Shown here: piece by piece, positions 6,631-14,048 of the stretch | Layout of the letters: each line of letters starts with the position of its first letter | Position numbering within the stretch: the first letter of the stretch is position 1 | Virus record (IMG/VR): IMGVR_UViG_3300025133_003111 | Coordinates: 1-31,895 of that record | Source of the DNA: a virus | Length of the DNA: 31,895 bases | Direction: 5' to 3' (one strand) | Notes under the pieces: model-generated | Told to the model about the DNA's origin: nothing | The model's database searches: none | Seen by the model: the letters and a program-made list of their open reading frames with translations, nothing else | Translations under genes and position numbers: made by a program

Positions 6631-8206
6631 ACCCTGTCCTTCCTGTGGATCAAAGGATAACTTAGCGAGGTATGACGATGGACACGCTTTCTGTTTTAGT
6701 ATTGACTGTGATCATTATGAGCATAGCAATAGTAACCCTTCTACTGATTATCAGAACAGCCCACCTAAAAACCCAAAGACTTTTATCCCAGTTAGAGGAG
6801 ATTTCAAAGAAATACCAAAGAGAAAAATATCGGAATCTACTTGTAGGAAATTCGGGTATAAAATTGGGGAATACAATGGAGAACGAGCGCACATTGCAGC
6901 GTTTGTTAAAAACGGAGAAGTCGTAGGACAGAAGGTTCGATTAAAGAATAAAGATTTTAGAACTCTAGGTGATTGCTCTGACTTATGGGGCCAACACTTA
7001 TGGAGTAGTGGTAAGAAGATATGTATAACTACAGGAGAAATAGATGCACTTAGTATTGCAGAAGCTCAGAACTGTAAGTGGCCTGTGGTCTCCATTCCAA
7101 ATGGTGACAAGTCTGCAAAAAAAGTTGTTGCAAAAAATTTGGAGTGGTTACTTGGTTTTGAAGAAACGATTCTCATGTTTGACATGGACAAGTCCGGTCA
7201 GAAAGCAGCTCAAGAAGTGGCTGAACTATTCCCACCAGGAAGGTGTAAGATTGCCAGATTGGGAAAGAAGGATGCCAACCTGTTACTTACAGAAGAAGGA
7301 GGATCGGCAGTAGTAGATGCTATCTGGAGAGCTAGAGTACATAGACCAGATGGTATCATAGCAGGGGCTGACACATGGGACTTGGTTAATTGTCCTATGA
7401 CTGCTAGTGACCATGAGTATCCTTGGCAGGAATTAAATAATAAAACTTTAGGAGCAAGAAAAGGTGAAATTGTTACGTTCTGTGCAGGAACTGGTGCAGG
7501 TAAATCTACAGCTGTTAAAGAAATCGCTTCTTATCTTCTCAGTAAGGGTGAGACTGTCGGTTATATTGCATTGGAGGAATCTGTTAGACAAGCTGCCGTA
7601 GACTTCATGTCTATTGAAGCAAATAAAATGTTACATTTAGAAAAGGATTTAGATGAAGAGTACAGGAGAGGTATTTGGGAAAAGGTATTTGCAGATAACA
7701 GATTATATTTGTATGATCATTGGGGGAGTCTAGATGCTGATGTTCTGGCTAGTCGTATTCGTTATCTCGTTCACTCCTGCAATGTGTCTTGGATTGTTCT
7801 TGATCATCTCAGTATTATGGTCAGCGGAATTGAAGGTGGAGATGAAAGAAGATTAATAGATAATATCATGACACAACTTAGGTCATTAGTTGAAGAACTT
7901 AATATTGGTATGTTTATTGTCTCTCATTTAAAGAGACCTCAACAAGGAAAGGGACATGAAGATGGAAAACAAGTCACTCTCAGCGATCTTAGAGGGTCAG
8001 GAAGCATTGCTCAACTCAGTGATTTCGTCATTGGACTTGAGAGAGACCAGCAGTCGGACGGTGAGACCTCTATTAGAGTACTTAAGGCAAGATATAAAGG
8101 CTCATCTACGGGACTTGCAGGAAGGTTGTACTACGATACAACTACAGGAAGGCTCAGAGAATGTAATGAAAAGAGTTTTAGACCAGATGAACGAGAGGCT
8201 TTCTAA
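6563..8206 (+). CDS. DNA primase-helicase (T7 gp4-like)
   Basis: A two-part replication protein: N-terminal zinc finger and TOPRIM primase, and C-terminal RecA-like hexameric helicase. Counting from ATG 6563, the finger cysteines are C25, C28, C44 and C49. The last pair is spaced C-x4-C where T7 has C-x2-C. TOPRIM residues D207 and D209 (MFDMDKSG) and the KDAN motif are kept. The first catalytic glutamate of the T7 EGEID motif (E157) is a threonine here (TGEID, T157). The helicase part has Walker A GTGAGKST (K314), the LEES glutamate, Walker B IVLDH, a VSHLK motif and DLRGSGSIAQLSD. The tail ends in Phe, as in T7. In-frame ATGs at 6491 and 6542 exist, the latter behind AAGGGAG, but they deepen the overlap with endonuclease I. 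The 6563 start also gives the same residue numbers as T7 in the TOPRIM domain. Confidence 0.93.
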   Translation: MDLAFPKEAYQTVGSESVCIRHEPCPSCGSKDNLARYDDGHAFCFSIDCDHYEHSNSNPSTDYQNSPPKNPKTFIPVRGDFKEIPKRKISESTCRKFGYKIGEYNGERAHIAAFVKNGEVVGQKVRLKNKDFRTLGDCSDLWGQHLWSSGKKICITTGEIDALSIAEAQNCKWPVVSIPNGDKSAKKVVAKNLEWLLGFEETILMFDMDKSGQKAAQEVAELFPPGRCKIARLGKKDANLLLTEEGGSAVVDAIWRARVHRPDGIIAGADTWDLVNCPMTASDHEYPWQELNNKTLGARKGEIVTFCAGTGAGKSTAVKEIASYLLSKGETVGYIALEESVRQAAVDFMSIEANKMLHLEKDLDEEYRRGIWEKVFADNRLYLYDHWGSLDADVLASRIRYLVHSCNVSWIVLDHLSIMVSGIEGGDERRLIDNIMTQLRSLVEELNIGMFIVSHLKRPQQGKGHEDGKQVTLSDLRGSGSIAQLSDFVIGLERDQQSDGETSIRVLKARYKGSSTGLAGRLYYDTTTGRLRECNEKSFRPDEREAF

Positions 8207-8258
8207 ATTAGAAGACTACGTTTACCCTAAAGATAAAATTTTTCAGGAGAGACCATGA
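8166..8258 (+). CDS. Possible 30-residue coupled mini-gene
   Basis: A short open frame starts at ATG 8166, 12 bases after GGAAGG, inside the end of the helicase gene, and stops at TGA 8256-8258. It overlaps the DNA polymerase ATG as ATGA, the same junction used by most genes here. The peptide is a charged amphipathic helix (MNERLSKLEDYVYPKD in its middle). It bridges the gap between helicase and polymerase and may mainly keep ribosomes coupled, or it may simply be leader sequence. No function is known. Confidence 0.38.
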   Translation: MKRVLDQMNERLSKLEDYVYPKDKIFQERP

Positions 8259-10060
8259 GTTTAGATTTAATTATTGATATAGAGACAGATGGTTTATTAC
8301 CGGATGTAAGTAAGATACATTGTATCGGTATGTCAGTAGTTGAAGCTCAAGCAGGACAAGTATTTTCTAACCAGGAACCCTATGATTGTTTAGATGATGC
8401 CTTAGAAATTATGAGTTCTGCTAAGTCTATTACTGGACATAATATTATAGGTTATGATCTACCAGTACTAAAGAAAATCTTAGGGTGGACACCTAGTAAG
8501 AGTACACAGATTATTGATACTCTTGTACTCTCTAGGTTGTGCCATACTAACTTGTATGAAATTGATGTTAAAGAAAAATGTATTGATACTAAATTGTATG
8601 GGTCACATAGTCTGAAAGCTTGGGGTCAAAGAATAGGTGTGCTTAAGAAAAGTTTAGGTACACAGGATGATGATGTGTGGCATAAGTTTACTCCTGCTAT
8701 GGCAGATTATTGTGTACAGGATGTTAGTGTATCAGCTCATCTTAAATATCATTTTGATGTTATGGAATATTCTTTAGAAGCTGTAGACATAGAACATAAA
8801 TTTGCACAGATAATTCAAAGACAGGTAGAACATGGTTATGCTTTTAATGTTAACAAAGCTAAAGAACTATATGTTAGATTACTTAAGAGACAAGAAGAGT
8901 TAGGATCTCAACTTAGGAATAGTTATGGTAGTTGGTTTATTTCAGAAGGGGAGGTTACTCCTAAAGTAAGTAATAAAAAAAGAGGTACAAGTAAAGGTTC
9001 TATTTATAATAAAATTAAACGTGTAGAATTTAATCCTAATTCCAGAGATCATATTTCTAGATGTCTAATGAAGCAAGGCTGGAGACCTACAGAGTTTACA
9101 GCTAGTGGTAAACCTAAAATAGATGAATCAGTTTTAAGGAAGTTACAGTTACCTAATTGTCAGGAACTGAAAGAACACTTCCTGATTTCTAAACGTGTTT
9201 CACAATTAGCGGAGGGAAACCATGCTTGGCTTAAACTTGAACGTGATGGCAGAATATACGGATCAGTTAATACAAATGGGGCAGTCACTGGTCGTTGTAC
9301 TCATAGCAGTCCTAATGTGGCACAAGTCCCTGCATCATACAGTCCGTATGGTACTGAGTGTCGTAGTTTGTTTAGAGCTGGTAAAGATCGTGTATTGGTT
9401 GGTTGTGATGCTGATGGTTTAGAACTTAGAGCACTAGCAGGATACCTTAAAAAATATGATGGAGGTATATATGCCCAAGCAGCAGTCGATGGTACTAAGG
9501 ACAAGGGTAGTGACGTTCACTCCCTCAATAGAGATGCACTTGGACTATCATCAAGAGATATTGCAAAGACTTTTTTCTACGCTTTCATTTACGGGGCAGG
9601 AGATCAAAAACTTGGTAAAATTCTTGGGGGTGGTGCAAAGAGAGGCAAACAAGGCAGAGCTGCCCTGTTATCTGGAATCAGGGGCCTTATGGAGCTTACC
9701 AAAAAGGTTAAGCAAGTCTACCGTAGACGTGGGCATCTCATTGGACTTGACGGTAGGGAACTACACATACGTTCAGAACACTCTGCTTTAAATACGTTGT
9801 TGCAAAGTGCAGGAGCTATTCTTATGAAGAAGGCTTTAATCTTATTAGATGAACGTCTGAAGATGCACTACAAGGAAGGTGACTATGAGTTTGTAGCTAA
9901 CATTCATGATGAGTTTCAAATAGAGGTTAAAGAAGAATATGCAGAAGAAATCGCAAAACACTCAGCTGAAGCTATTTCCAGAGCAGGACAATACTTTGAA
10001 TTTGACTGCCCACTTTCCGCAACTAGCCATATTGGAAAAACATGGGCTGAAACACATTAA
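8255..10060 (+). CDS. Family A DNA polymerase with 3'-5' exonuclease (T7 gp5-like)
   Basis: Replicates the phage genome. The 601 residues contain the exonuclease motifs DIETDG (D8, E10), GHNIIGYDLPVL and YCVQDVSV. Polymerase motifs follow: A at DADGLELRAL (D385), B at RDIAKTFFYAFIYG (K438, Y442, Y446) and C at NIHDEFQIEV (H551, D552). Y442 corresponds to T7 Y526. Between SW (W227) and FNPNSRDHI (F259) there are only 31 residues. T7 has a much longer stretch here that contains its thioredoxin-binding loop, which accounts for much of the length difference from 704. Processivity must therefore be gained differently. ATG 8255 follows AGGAG. Base composition rises after about 9450. The C-terminus IGKTWAETH resembles the T7 end. 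Confidence 0.96.
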   Translation: MSLDLIIDIETDGLLPDVSKIHCIGMSVVEAQAGQVFSNQEPYDCLDDALEIMSSAKSITGHNIIGYDLPVLKKILGWTPSKSTQIIDTLVLSRLCHTNLYEIDVKEKCIDTKLYGSHSLKAWGQRIGVLKKSLGTQDDDVWHKFTPAMADYCVQDVSVSAHLKYHFDVMEYSLEAVDIEHKFAQIIQRQVEHGYAFNVNKAKELYVRLLKRQEELGSQLRNSYGSWFISEGEVTPKVSNKKRGTSKGSIYNKIKRVEFNPNSRDHISRCLMKQGWRPTEFTASGKPKIDESVLRKLQLPNCQELKEHFLISKRVSQLAEGNHAWLKLERDGRIYGSVNTNGAVTGRCTHSSPNVAQVPASYSPYGTECRSLFRAGKDRVLVGCDADGLELRALAGYLKKYDGGIYAQAAVDGTKDKGSDVHSLNRDALGLSSRDIAKTFFYAFIYGAGDQKLGKILGGGAKRGKQGRAALLSGIRGLMELTKKVKQVYRRRGHLIGLDGRELHIRSEHSALNTLLQSAGAILMKKALILLDERLKMHYKEGDYEFVANIHDEFQIEVKEEYAEEIAKHSAEAISRAGQYFEFDCPLSATSHIGKTWAETH

Positions 10061-10085
10061 AACTTTAGAAGACTTGGTAGTATTT

Positions 10086-10487
10086 ATGAAACAAGTCAAC
10101 ACTATTTTATATAAAAGTAATCCAAACAATCAACATAAAGGAAGAAAGGATGCAAATGCTTATCAGAAGTATAGACGGGAAGTTAGAAAAAGTTTTTTAG
10201 CTTGGTTGTTTTGTTATACTTGTCAAGATTGTGGACTTGTTAATACTACTAGGGCTTTACATTTTCATCATCTAAATCCTAAAGATAAGCTTTTTAACAT
10301 TCTACAGGGAGGGGCTTGTGAGCCTGATAAATTTAAATTATTTACCGAAATACTTAAATGTGTCTATGTATGTGAGAACTGTCACTATCAAAGACACGCT
10401 AACATGGGAGATGTGAATGAAGACTTCACGGCTATTAATAGACGGAGACATACTTACATACAGAACTTGTTGGGCTGTTCAGAATGA
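10086..10487 (+). CDS. HNH-type homing endonuclease-like protein
   Basis: A zinc-finger HNH nuclease fold is visible: C46-x2-C49, then HFHH (59-62) followed by NPKDK, then C96-x2-C99-H100, as in phage HNH proteins with a structural zinc. The N-terminal part is basic (KGRKDANAYQKYRREVRK), suitable for DNA contact. It stands free between DNA polymerase and exonuclease, a favoured position for homing HNH genes, and no intron is visible. The frame is open from 9939 inside the polymerase gene. ATG 10086 is my choice because it clears the polymerase stop, but its ribosome site is weak; TTG 10074 and ATG 9939 are alternatives. Its 3' end overlaps the exonuclease gene by 71 bases, unusually deep, as if inserted or extended into it. 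The active-site call is by eye. Confidence 0.75.
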   Translation: MKQVNTILYKSNPNNQHKGRKDANAYQKYRREVRKSFLAWLFCYTCQDCGLVNTTRALHFHHLNPKDKLFNILQGGACEPDKFKLFTEILKCVYVCENCHYQRHANMGDVNEDFTAINRRRHTYIQNLLGCSE

Positions 10488-11160
10488 GGTAGAATGGCCT
10501 GATGGTATTGTAACTACAGCTACTAACTTAGCAGAGCTTAAAGCTCAAGCAGATAGTAGCATAAGGTATTGGCAGGAGAAGATAGGTATATCTACTCTTA
10601 TCATATGTTTCTCTCCAAAAGGGTCAAAATATTTTCGGCATAAAATTTTAGAGGAATATAAAGGTAACAGAAAAGCTACAAAGAAACCGTTAGGTTATCA
10701 TTTTCTAGTGGAGTATCTTAAAGAAACTTACACTACCTTTACGTTAAATGAGTGTGAAGCTGATGATGCTCTAGGTATACTAGCTACTGATGGTAGTTAC
10801 TCTAGGAATGTTATTGTTAGTATTGATAAAGATATGTTGACGATACCATGTGAATACTTTAACATGGATACTGAGGTGACTGAGACTGTGACTGAAACTC
10901 TTGCAGATTATATGCACTTGTATCAGACATTAGTGGGTGACAATACTGACAACTATAAAGGTTGTCCTGGTGTTGGCCCTAAGAAAGCAGTAGAGGTACT
11001 TAAGAATCCTACTTGGGATAATGTTCTAGCATCTTTTAATAAGGCTGGTCTTACTGAGGAAGATGCCTTAGTACAAGCAAGAGTAGCTAAGATATTACGA
11101 GCTGATGATTATAACTTTAAAACTGAGGAGGTAATTCTATGGGAGCCGTCAAGAAATTAA
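10417..11160 (+). CDS. 5'-3' exonuclease (T7 gp6-like, FEN/5'-nuclease family)
   Basis: Removes RNA primers and degrades DNA from 5' ends, also supporting recombination. The 247 residues carry the conserved acidic clusters of the family: LLIDGDIL (D9, D11), an ECEADDALG motif, VSIDKDM, and GDNTDNYKGCPGVGPKKA, which is the aspartate pair plus the helix-hairpin-helix-like DNA-binding loop. The FRHKILEEYKGNR stretch matches the arch region that grips the single strand. T7 gp6 has 300 residues. GGGAG at 10406-10410 lies six bases before ATG 10417, inside the HNH gene, so this start is sound despite the overlap. Its own end contains the ribosome site of the next gene. Confidence 0.92.
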   Translation: MKTSRLLIDGDILTYRTCWAVQNEVEWPDGIVTTATNLAELKAQADSSIRYWQEKIGISTLIICFSPKGSKYFRHKILEEYKGNRKATKKPLGYHFLVEYLKETYTTFTLNECEADDALGILATDGSYSRNVIVSIDKDMLTIPCEYFNMDTEVTETVTETLADYMHLYQTLVGDNTDNYKGCPGVGPKKAVEVLKNPTWDNVLASFNKAGLTEEDALVQARVAKILRADDYNFKTEEVILWEPSRN

Positions 11161-11459
11161 TGTATTGTGAAGAGTGTGGACAAGATGATTATGATCACTT
11201 AGCTTATTGTAAGAAATTTGGAGAAGATCAGTTGAATGATCAATGGAAAGGTGGTAGTACTAACATACGTCCTAGTTACTATGCTAAATATAAGATTGAT
11301 CCTTGGACTTTTATTATAGAGAATCAATTAGGGATGGACGTAGGTAGTGTAGTTAAATATGTAGTACGACACCGTGATAAGAATGGTGTTGAAGATTTAA
11401 ACAAAGCAATAAAATGTATTGAGATGATGAAGGAGTATTATTATAATGAAAAAAGTTAG
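11139..11459 (+). CDS. DUF3310-like protein with N-terminal Cys cluster
   Basis: The C-terminal two thirds (about residues 45-100) match the DUF3310 pattern often found in phages: RPSYYAKYKIDPW, then GMDVGSVVKYVVRHRDKNG, then VEDLNKAIKCIEMM. From memory T7 gp1.7, a nucleotide kinase, has a domain of this type. That suggests but does not prove a nucleotide-metabolism role. Residues 10-24 hold CEECGQ and a further AYC, a possible small zinc-binding knuckle. AGGAGG lies just upstream of ATG 11139, one of the strongest ribosome sites in the window, and the gene overlaps the exonuclease by 22 bases. Next to MazG-like and RNR genes it fits nucleotide-pool management. Confidence 0.7.
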   Translation: MGAVKKLMYCEECGQDDYDHLAYCKKFGEDQLNDQWKGGSTNIRPSYYAKYKIDPWTFIIENQLGMDVGSVVKYVVRHRDKNGVEDLNKAIKCIEMMKEYYYNEKS

Positions 11460-11820
11460 AGAGTTTCATAAGAAGATGGAGTTAGCCATTGATCAACCTT
11501 ACAGCAAAGAGTTAATGAACTTTAGGTTACGGCTCATCTTTGAAGAGATACAAGAACTGGCAAGTGCAGCTCTTGATATTGAAACTACTACTAATACAGA
11601 AGAACGTAATGTTATGATGCAAGACTTACTTAAAGAAATGTGTGACGTTGTGTATGTGATTAAAGGTATGGCAGTATCATTTGGTATGGACTTTGATAAA
11701 GCATTTGAATTAGTCCATAAGTCTAACATGAGTAAGCTACCACTAATCAAGGATGCTAATGGTAAAGTCCAGAAGGGCTTGAACTATGAGCCTCCGATAC
11801 TGGAGGGATTAATTAATTGA
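11446..11820 (+). CDS. MazG-like all-alpha NTP pyrophosphohydrolase
   Basis: Members of this fold hydrolyse NTPs or dNTPs to monophosphates and pyrophosphate. Many phages carry them to clean the nucleotide pool or dampen (p)ppGpp signalling. The 124 residues show the magnesium-binding pattern: FEEIQEL (an EExxE) near residue 32, and KEMCDVVYV (ExxD) further on. The typical C-terminal stretch GMDFDKAFELVHKSNMSKL is also present. AAGGAG lies ten bases before ATG 11446. The gene overlaps its upstream neighbour by 14 bases and touches the RNR start as TTGA. Its substrate cannot be read from sequence. Confidence 0.82.
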   Translation: MKKVREFHKKMELAIDQPYSKELMNFRLRLIFEEIQELASAALDIETTTNTEERNVMMQDLLKEMCDVVYVIKGMAVSFGMDFDKAFELVHKSNMSKLPLIKDANGKVQKGLNYEPPILEGLIN

Positions 11821-13775
11821 CTCAACCATCAGTTAGAGCACAAGTAATAACAAGACGTACCTACAATAGACCTACGGAGACAGGCTATGAGACGTGGGAG
11901 CAGACTGTAGATAGAGTTATAGATCACCAAAAATGGTTGTGGGCTAGAGCTGCTGGATTTAAGAATGAGTATAGTTCTTTCTTTTCTATAGAAGGACATG
12001 ATGGATTTACAGAGCTTAAAGAATTACGTCAGTTGATGTTAGAACGTAAGGTTATGGTATCTGGTAGGACATTATGGTTAGGAGGAACTGATCTCTCTAA
12101 GAAAAGAGAAGCTAGTCAGTTTAATTGTGCTCATCTTAAAGTGGAGACTATACATGATGTCGTTGATAGCTTGTGGCTCTTGTTGCAGGGATGCGGAGTT
12201 GGCTTTACGCCAGTTGTCGGTACGCTGTCAGGATTTACATCCCCAATCTCAGAAGTTCAAGTTATCCGCTCTAAGAGAACCAAGAAAGGAGGACATGAAG
12301 GAAACAAAGAATCTTTCGATGCCGATACCGGGACTTGGACTCTTGTTGTTGGAGACTCCGCTGAAGCATGGGCAAAAAGTATCGGTAAGCTTCTCGCTTA
12401 CAAAGGGAAAACTACAAAGTTCGTACTCGATCTCACACAACTCAGACCTGCTGGCCTCAGATTGTCTGGTTATGGATGGATCAGCTCAGGAGATGCTCCC
12501 CTTGCAAAGGCATTTTCCTCAATCGTTGGGATTCTAAACAAGAAGTCTGGACAGCTACTAAGTAAGATGGATATACTTGATGTAATGAACTGGTTAGGAA
12601 CGGTGCTATCTTCTCGTAGGTCAGCTGAGATAGCTTTGGTTTACCATGATACTCCAGAGTGGGAACAGTTCGCAAGAGCTAAAGATGATCTAACATCTTC
12701 TCCCCACCGTTCTCAATCTAATAACAGCGTAGTCTTTTGGAAGGAGCCTACTGATGCACAACTGGGACAGGTCTTTGAGATTATTAAAGAAAGCGGAGGT
12801 TCAGAACCAGGAATTATCAATGGAAAAGAAGCAAGAAGAAGAGCACCTTGGTTTTCAGGAGTCAACCCATGTGCAGAAATCCTCCTTGGAAATAAAGCTT
12901 TCTGTAATCTTACCGAAGTGGATATTGGAAAGTTCAGAGATGACAACGGAGGACTCGATAGAGCAATCTATGTTACAGCTAGGGCGAACTATAGGCAAAC
13001 GCTTGTCAACCTTGATGATGGAATCCTACAAAGAACATGGCATGAGAACAACGAATATCTCAGACTCTGTGGAGTTGGTCTTACGGGAATCACCACCAGA
13101 GATGACCTTAATGAATACGATTATAAGAGATTTAAAAACATAGCAATACACGGGGCTTACTCAATGGCAGACGAGCTAGGTACTCAACGTCCTAAGAATG
13201 TCACTACTATTAAACCTAGTGGTACATTGAGTAAGATTATGGATACTACTGAAGGATGCCATAAACCTATCGGTAAGTATATCTTTAACAATGTTAACTT
13301 TTCTGTTAATGATCCTATGTTACCTAAGCTGAGAGAAGCAGGGTATCATGTGGTTACTAATCCTATTGATGAACATAATGTTATTGTTACTTTTCCTGTA
13401 GCTTGGGAGAACATTAGGTTTTCTAAAGAGGGAGATAAATATGTTAATGACGAGACGGCTATTGAACAGTTGGAACGATACAAGTTACTCATGGATTCTT
13501 ACGTTGAACAGAACTGCTCGATTTCAGTTTATTATAAAGAGGATGAAATCCCTGCTATTAGAAATTGGCTTAAGGATAATTGGTCTAGCTACGTTGGTGT
13601 TAGCTTTCTTCCCATTACTAATACCGTCTATTCGTACCTACCGCAAGAAGTTGTAACAGAAGAAGCATACAATGAGTACGTCTCACAGTTAACTGAAGTA
13701 GATTTTAGTTCTACTGATAGTTCACATGAGATAGAAAATGATGAGTGTGTTACTGGTGTGTGTCCTACTAAATAA
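11817..13775 (+). CDS. Adenosylcobalamin-dependent (class II) ribonucleotide reductase, monomeric
   Basis: Reduces ribonucleotides (by family, triphosphates) to deoxyribonucleotides using coenzyme B12, thus independent of oxygen but dependent on host cobalamin. The key cysteines of the Lactobacillus leichmannii-type enzyme are all present. C104 (QFNCAHL) and C363 (FCNLTE) would form the reducible pair. C352 (NPCAE) is the thiyl-radical cysteine with E354 nearby. C644 and C649 form the C-terminal shuttle pair. The 11-residue spacing C352-C363 equals that of C408-C419 in the reference enzyme. The 652 residues are shorter than the 739 of that enzyme. Translation appears to start at TTG 11817, with GGAGG at 11802-11806 and a TTGA overlap with the MazG-like stop; no ATG or GTG fits. 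Two patches of higher GC and different codon choice lie inside (see findings). Confidence 0.93.
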   Translation: MTQPSVRAQVITRRTYNRPTETGYETWEQTVDRVIDHQKWLWARAAGFKNEYSSFFSIEGHDGFTELKELRQLMLERKVMVSGRTLWLGGTDLSKKREASQFNCAHLKVETIHDVVDSLWLLLQGCGVGFTPVVGTLSGFTSPISEVQVIRSKRTKKGGHEGNKESFDADTGTWTLVVGDSAEAWAKSIGKLLAYKGKTTKFVLDLTQLRPAGLRLSGYGWISSGDAPLAKAFSSIVGILNKKSGQLLSKMDILDVMNWLGTVLSSRRSAEIALVYHDTPEWEQFARAKDDLTSSPHRSQSNNSVVFWKEPTDAQLGQVFEIIKESGGSEPGIINGKEARRRAPWFSGVNPCAEILLGNKAFCNLTEVDIGKFRDDNGGLDRAIYVTARANYRQTLVNLDDGILQRTWHENNEYLRLCGVGLTGITTRDDLNEYDYKRFKNIAIHGAYSMADELGTQRPKNVTTIKPSGTLSKIMDTTEGCHKPIGKYIFNNVNFSVNDPMLPKLREAGYHVVTNPIDEHNVIVTFPVAWENIRFSKEGDKYVNDETAIEQLERYKLLMDSYVEQNCSISVYYKEDEIPAIRNWLKDNWSSYVGVSFLPITNTVYSYLPQEVVTEEAYNEYVSQLTEVDFSSTDSSHEIENDECVTGVCPTK

Positions 13776-13777
13776 TG

Positions 13778-13795
13778 ATGACATAGCCATGTCAT
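13778..13795 (+). promoter_or_regulatory. Perfect hairpin after the RNR gene
   Basis: ATGACAT (13778-13784) and ATGTCAT (13789-13795) are perfect reverse complements around the four-base loop AGCC, three bases after the RNR stop. No T-run follows, so it is not a typical rho-independent terminator. It sits in the 48-base gap that separates replication genes from structural genes. It could be a processing or mRNA-stability element or a binding site. It shares ACAT, CCATGT and a following ATAA with the palindrome at 34-49. Confidence 0.45.
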
Positions 13796-13823
13796 AAATA
13801 TCAAGTCTTTAGGAGAGCCTTAC

Positions 13824-14039
13824 ATGGATTTTGAGAATGATATAGTTATTACCAATGGTCTAATTAGAATTTTAGAAGATAGATTTGGGTCTCATTTGGT
13901 TTACTCTTGTGATACTTGGGATGAAACTTGTGAACTTAAAGGTCAACTTAAAATTTTACATTGGTTAAAAGATAAACAGGAAGAATTAAGAGAAGCACAG
14001 TTTAGAAATACAGAACAAATTAATATTAATACAAGTTAG
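13824..14039 (+). CDS. Small acidic hypothetical protein
   Basis: I do not recognise this 71-residue protein. It is acidic and helical, with two cysteines (YSCDTWDETC) and a basic-acidic helix toward the end. The N-terminus resembles small phage proteins that begin with a short strand and a helix, but no motif is diagnostic. AGGAG lies just before ATG 13824. It is the first gene after the hairpin at 13778-13795 and opens the morphogenesis block. Confidence 0.6.
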   Translation: MDFENDIVITNGLIRILEDRFGSHLVYSCDTWDETCELKGQLKILHWLKDKQEELREAQFRNTEQININTS

Positions 14040-14048
14040 GAGAACATA

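Noticed and set aside
9456-9791. 111-codon + frame inside DNA polymerase
   Set aside because: Covers polymerase motif B in another frame; no ribosome site or recognisable protein.
12127-12537. 136-codon frame on the + strand inside RNR
   Set aside because: A shadow frame: the RNR frame has all catalytic motifs here. It is open only because the local codon use is unusual.
12754-13143. 129-codon + frame inside RNR
   Set aside because: Overlaps the NPCAE active-site region of RNR; shadow of the second atypical patch.
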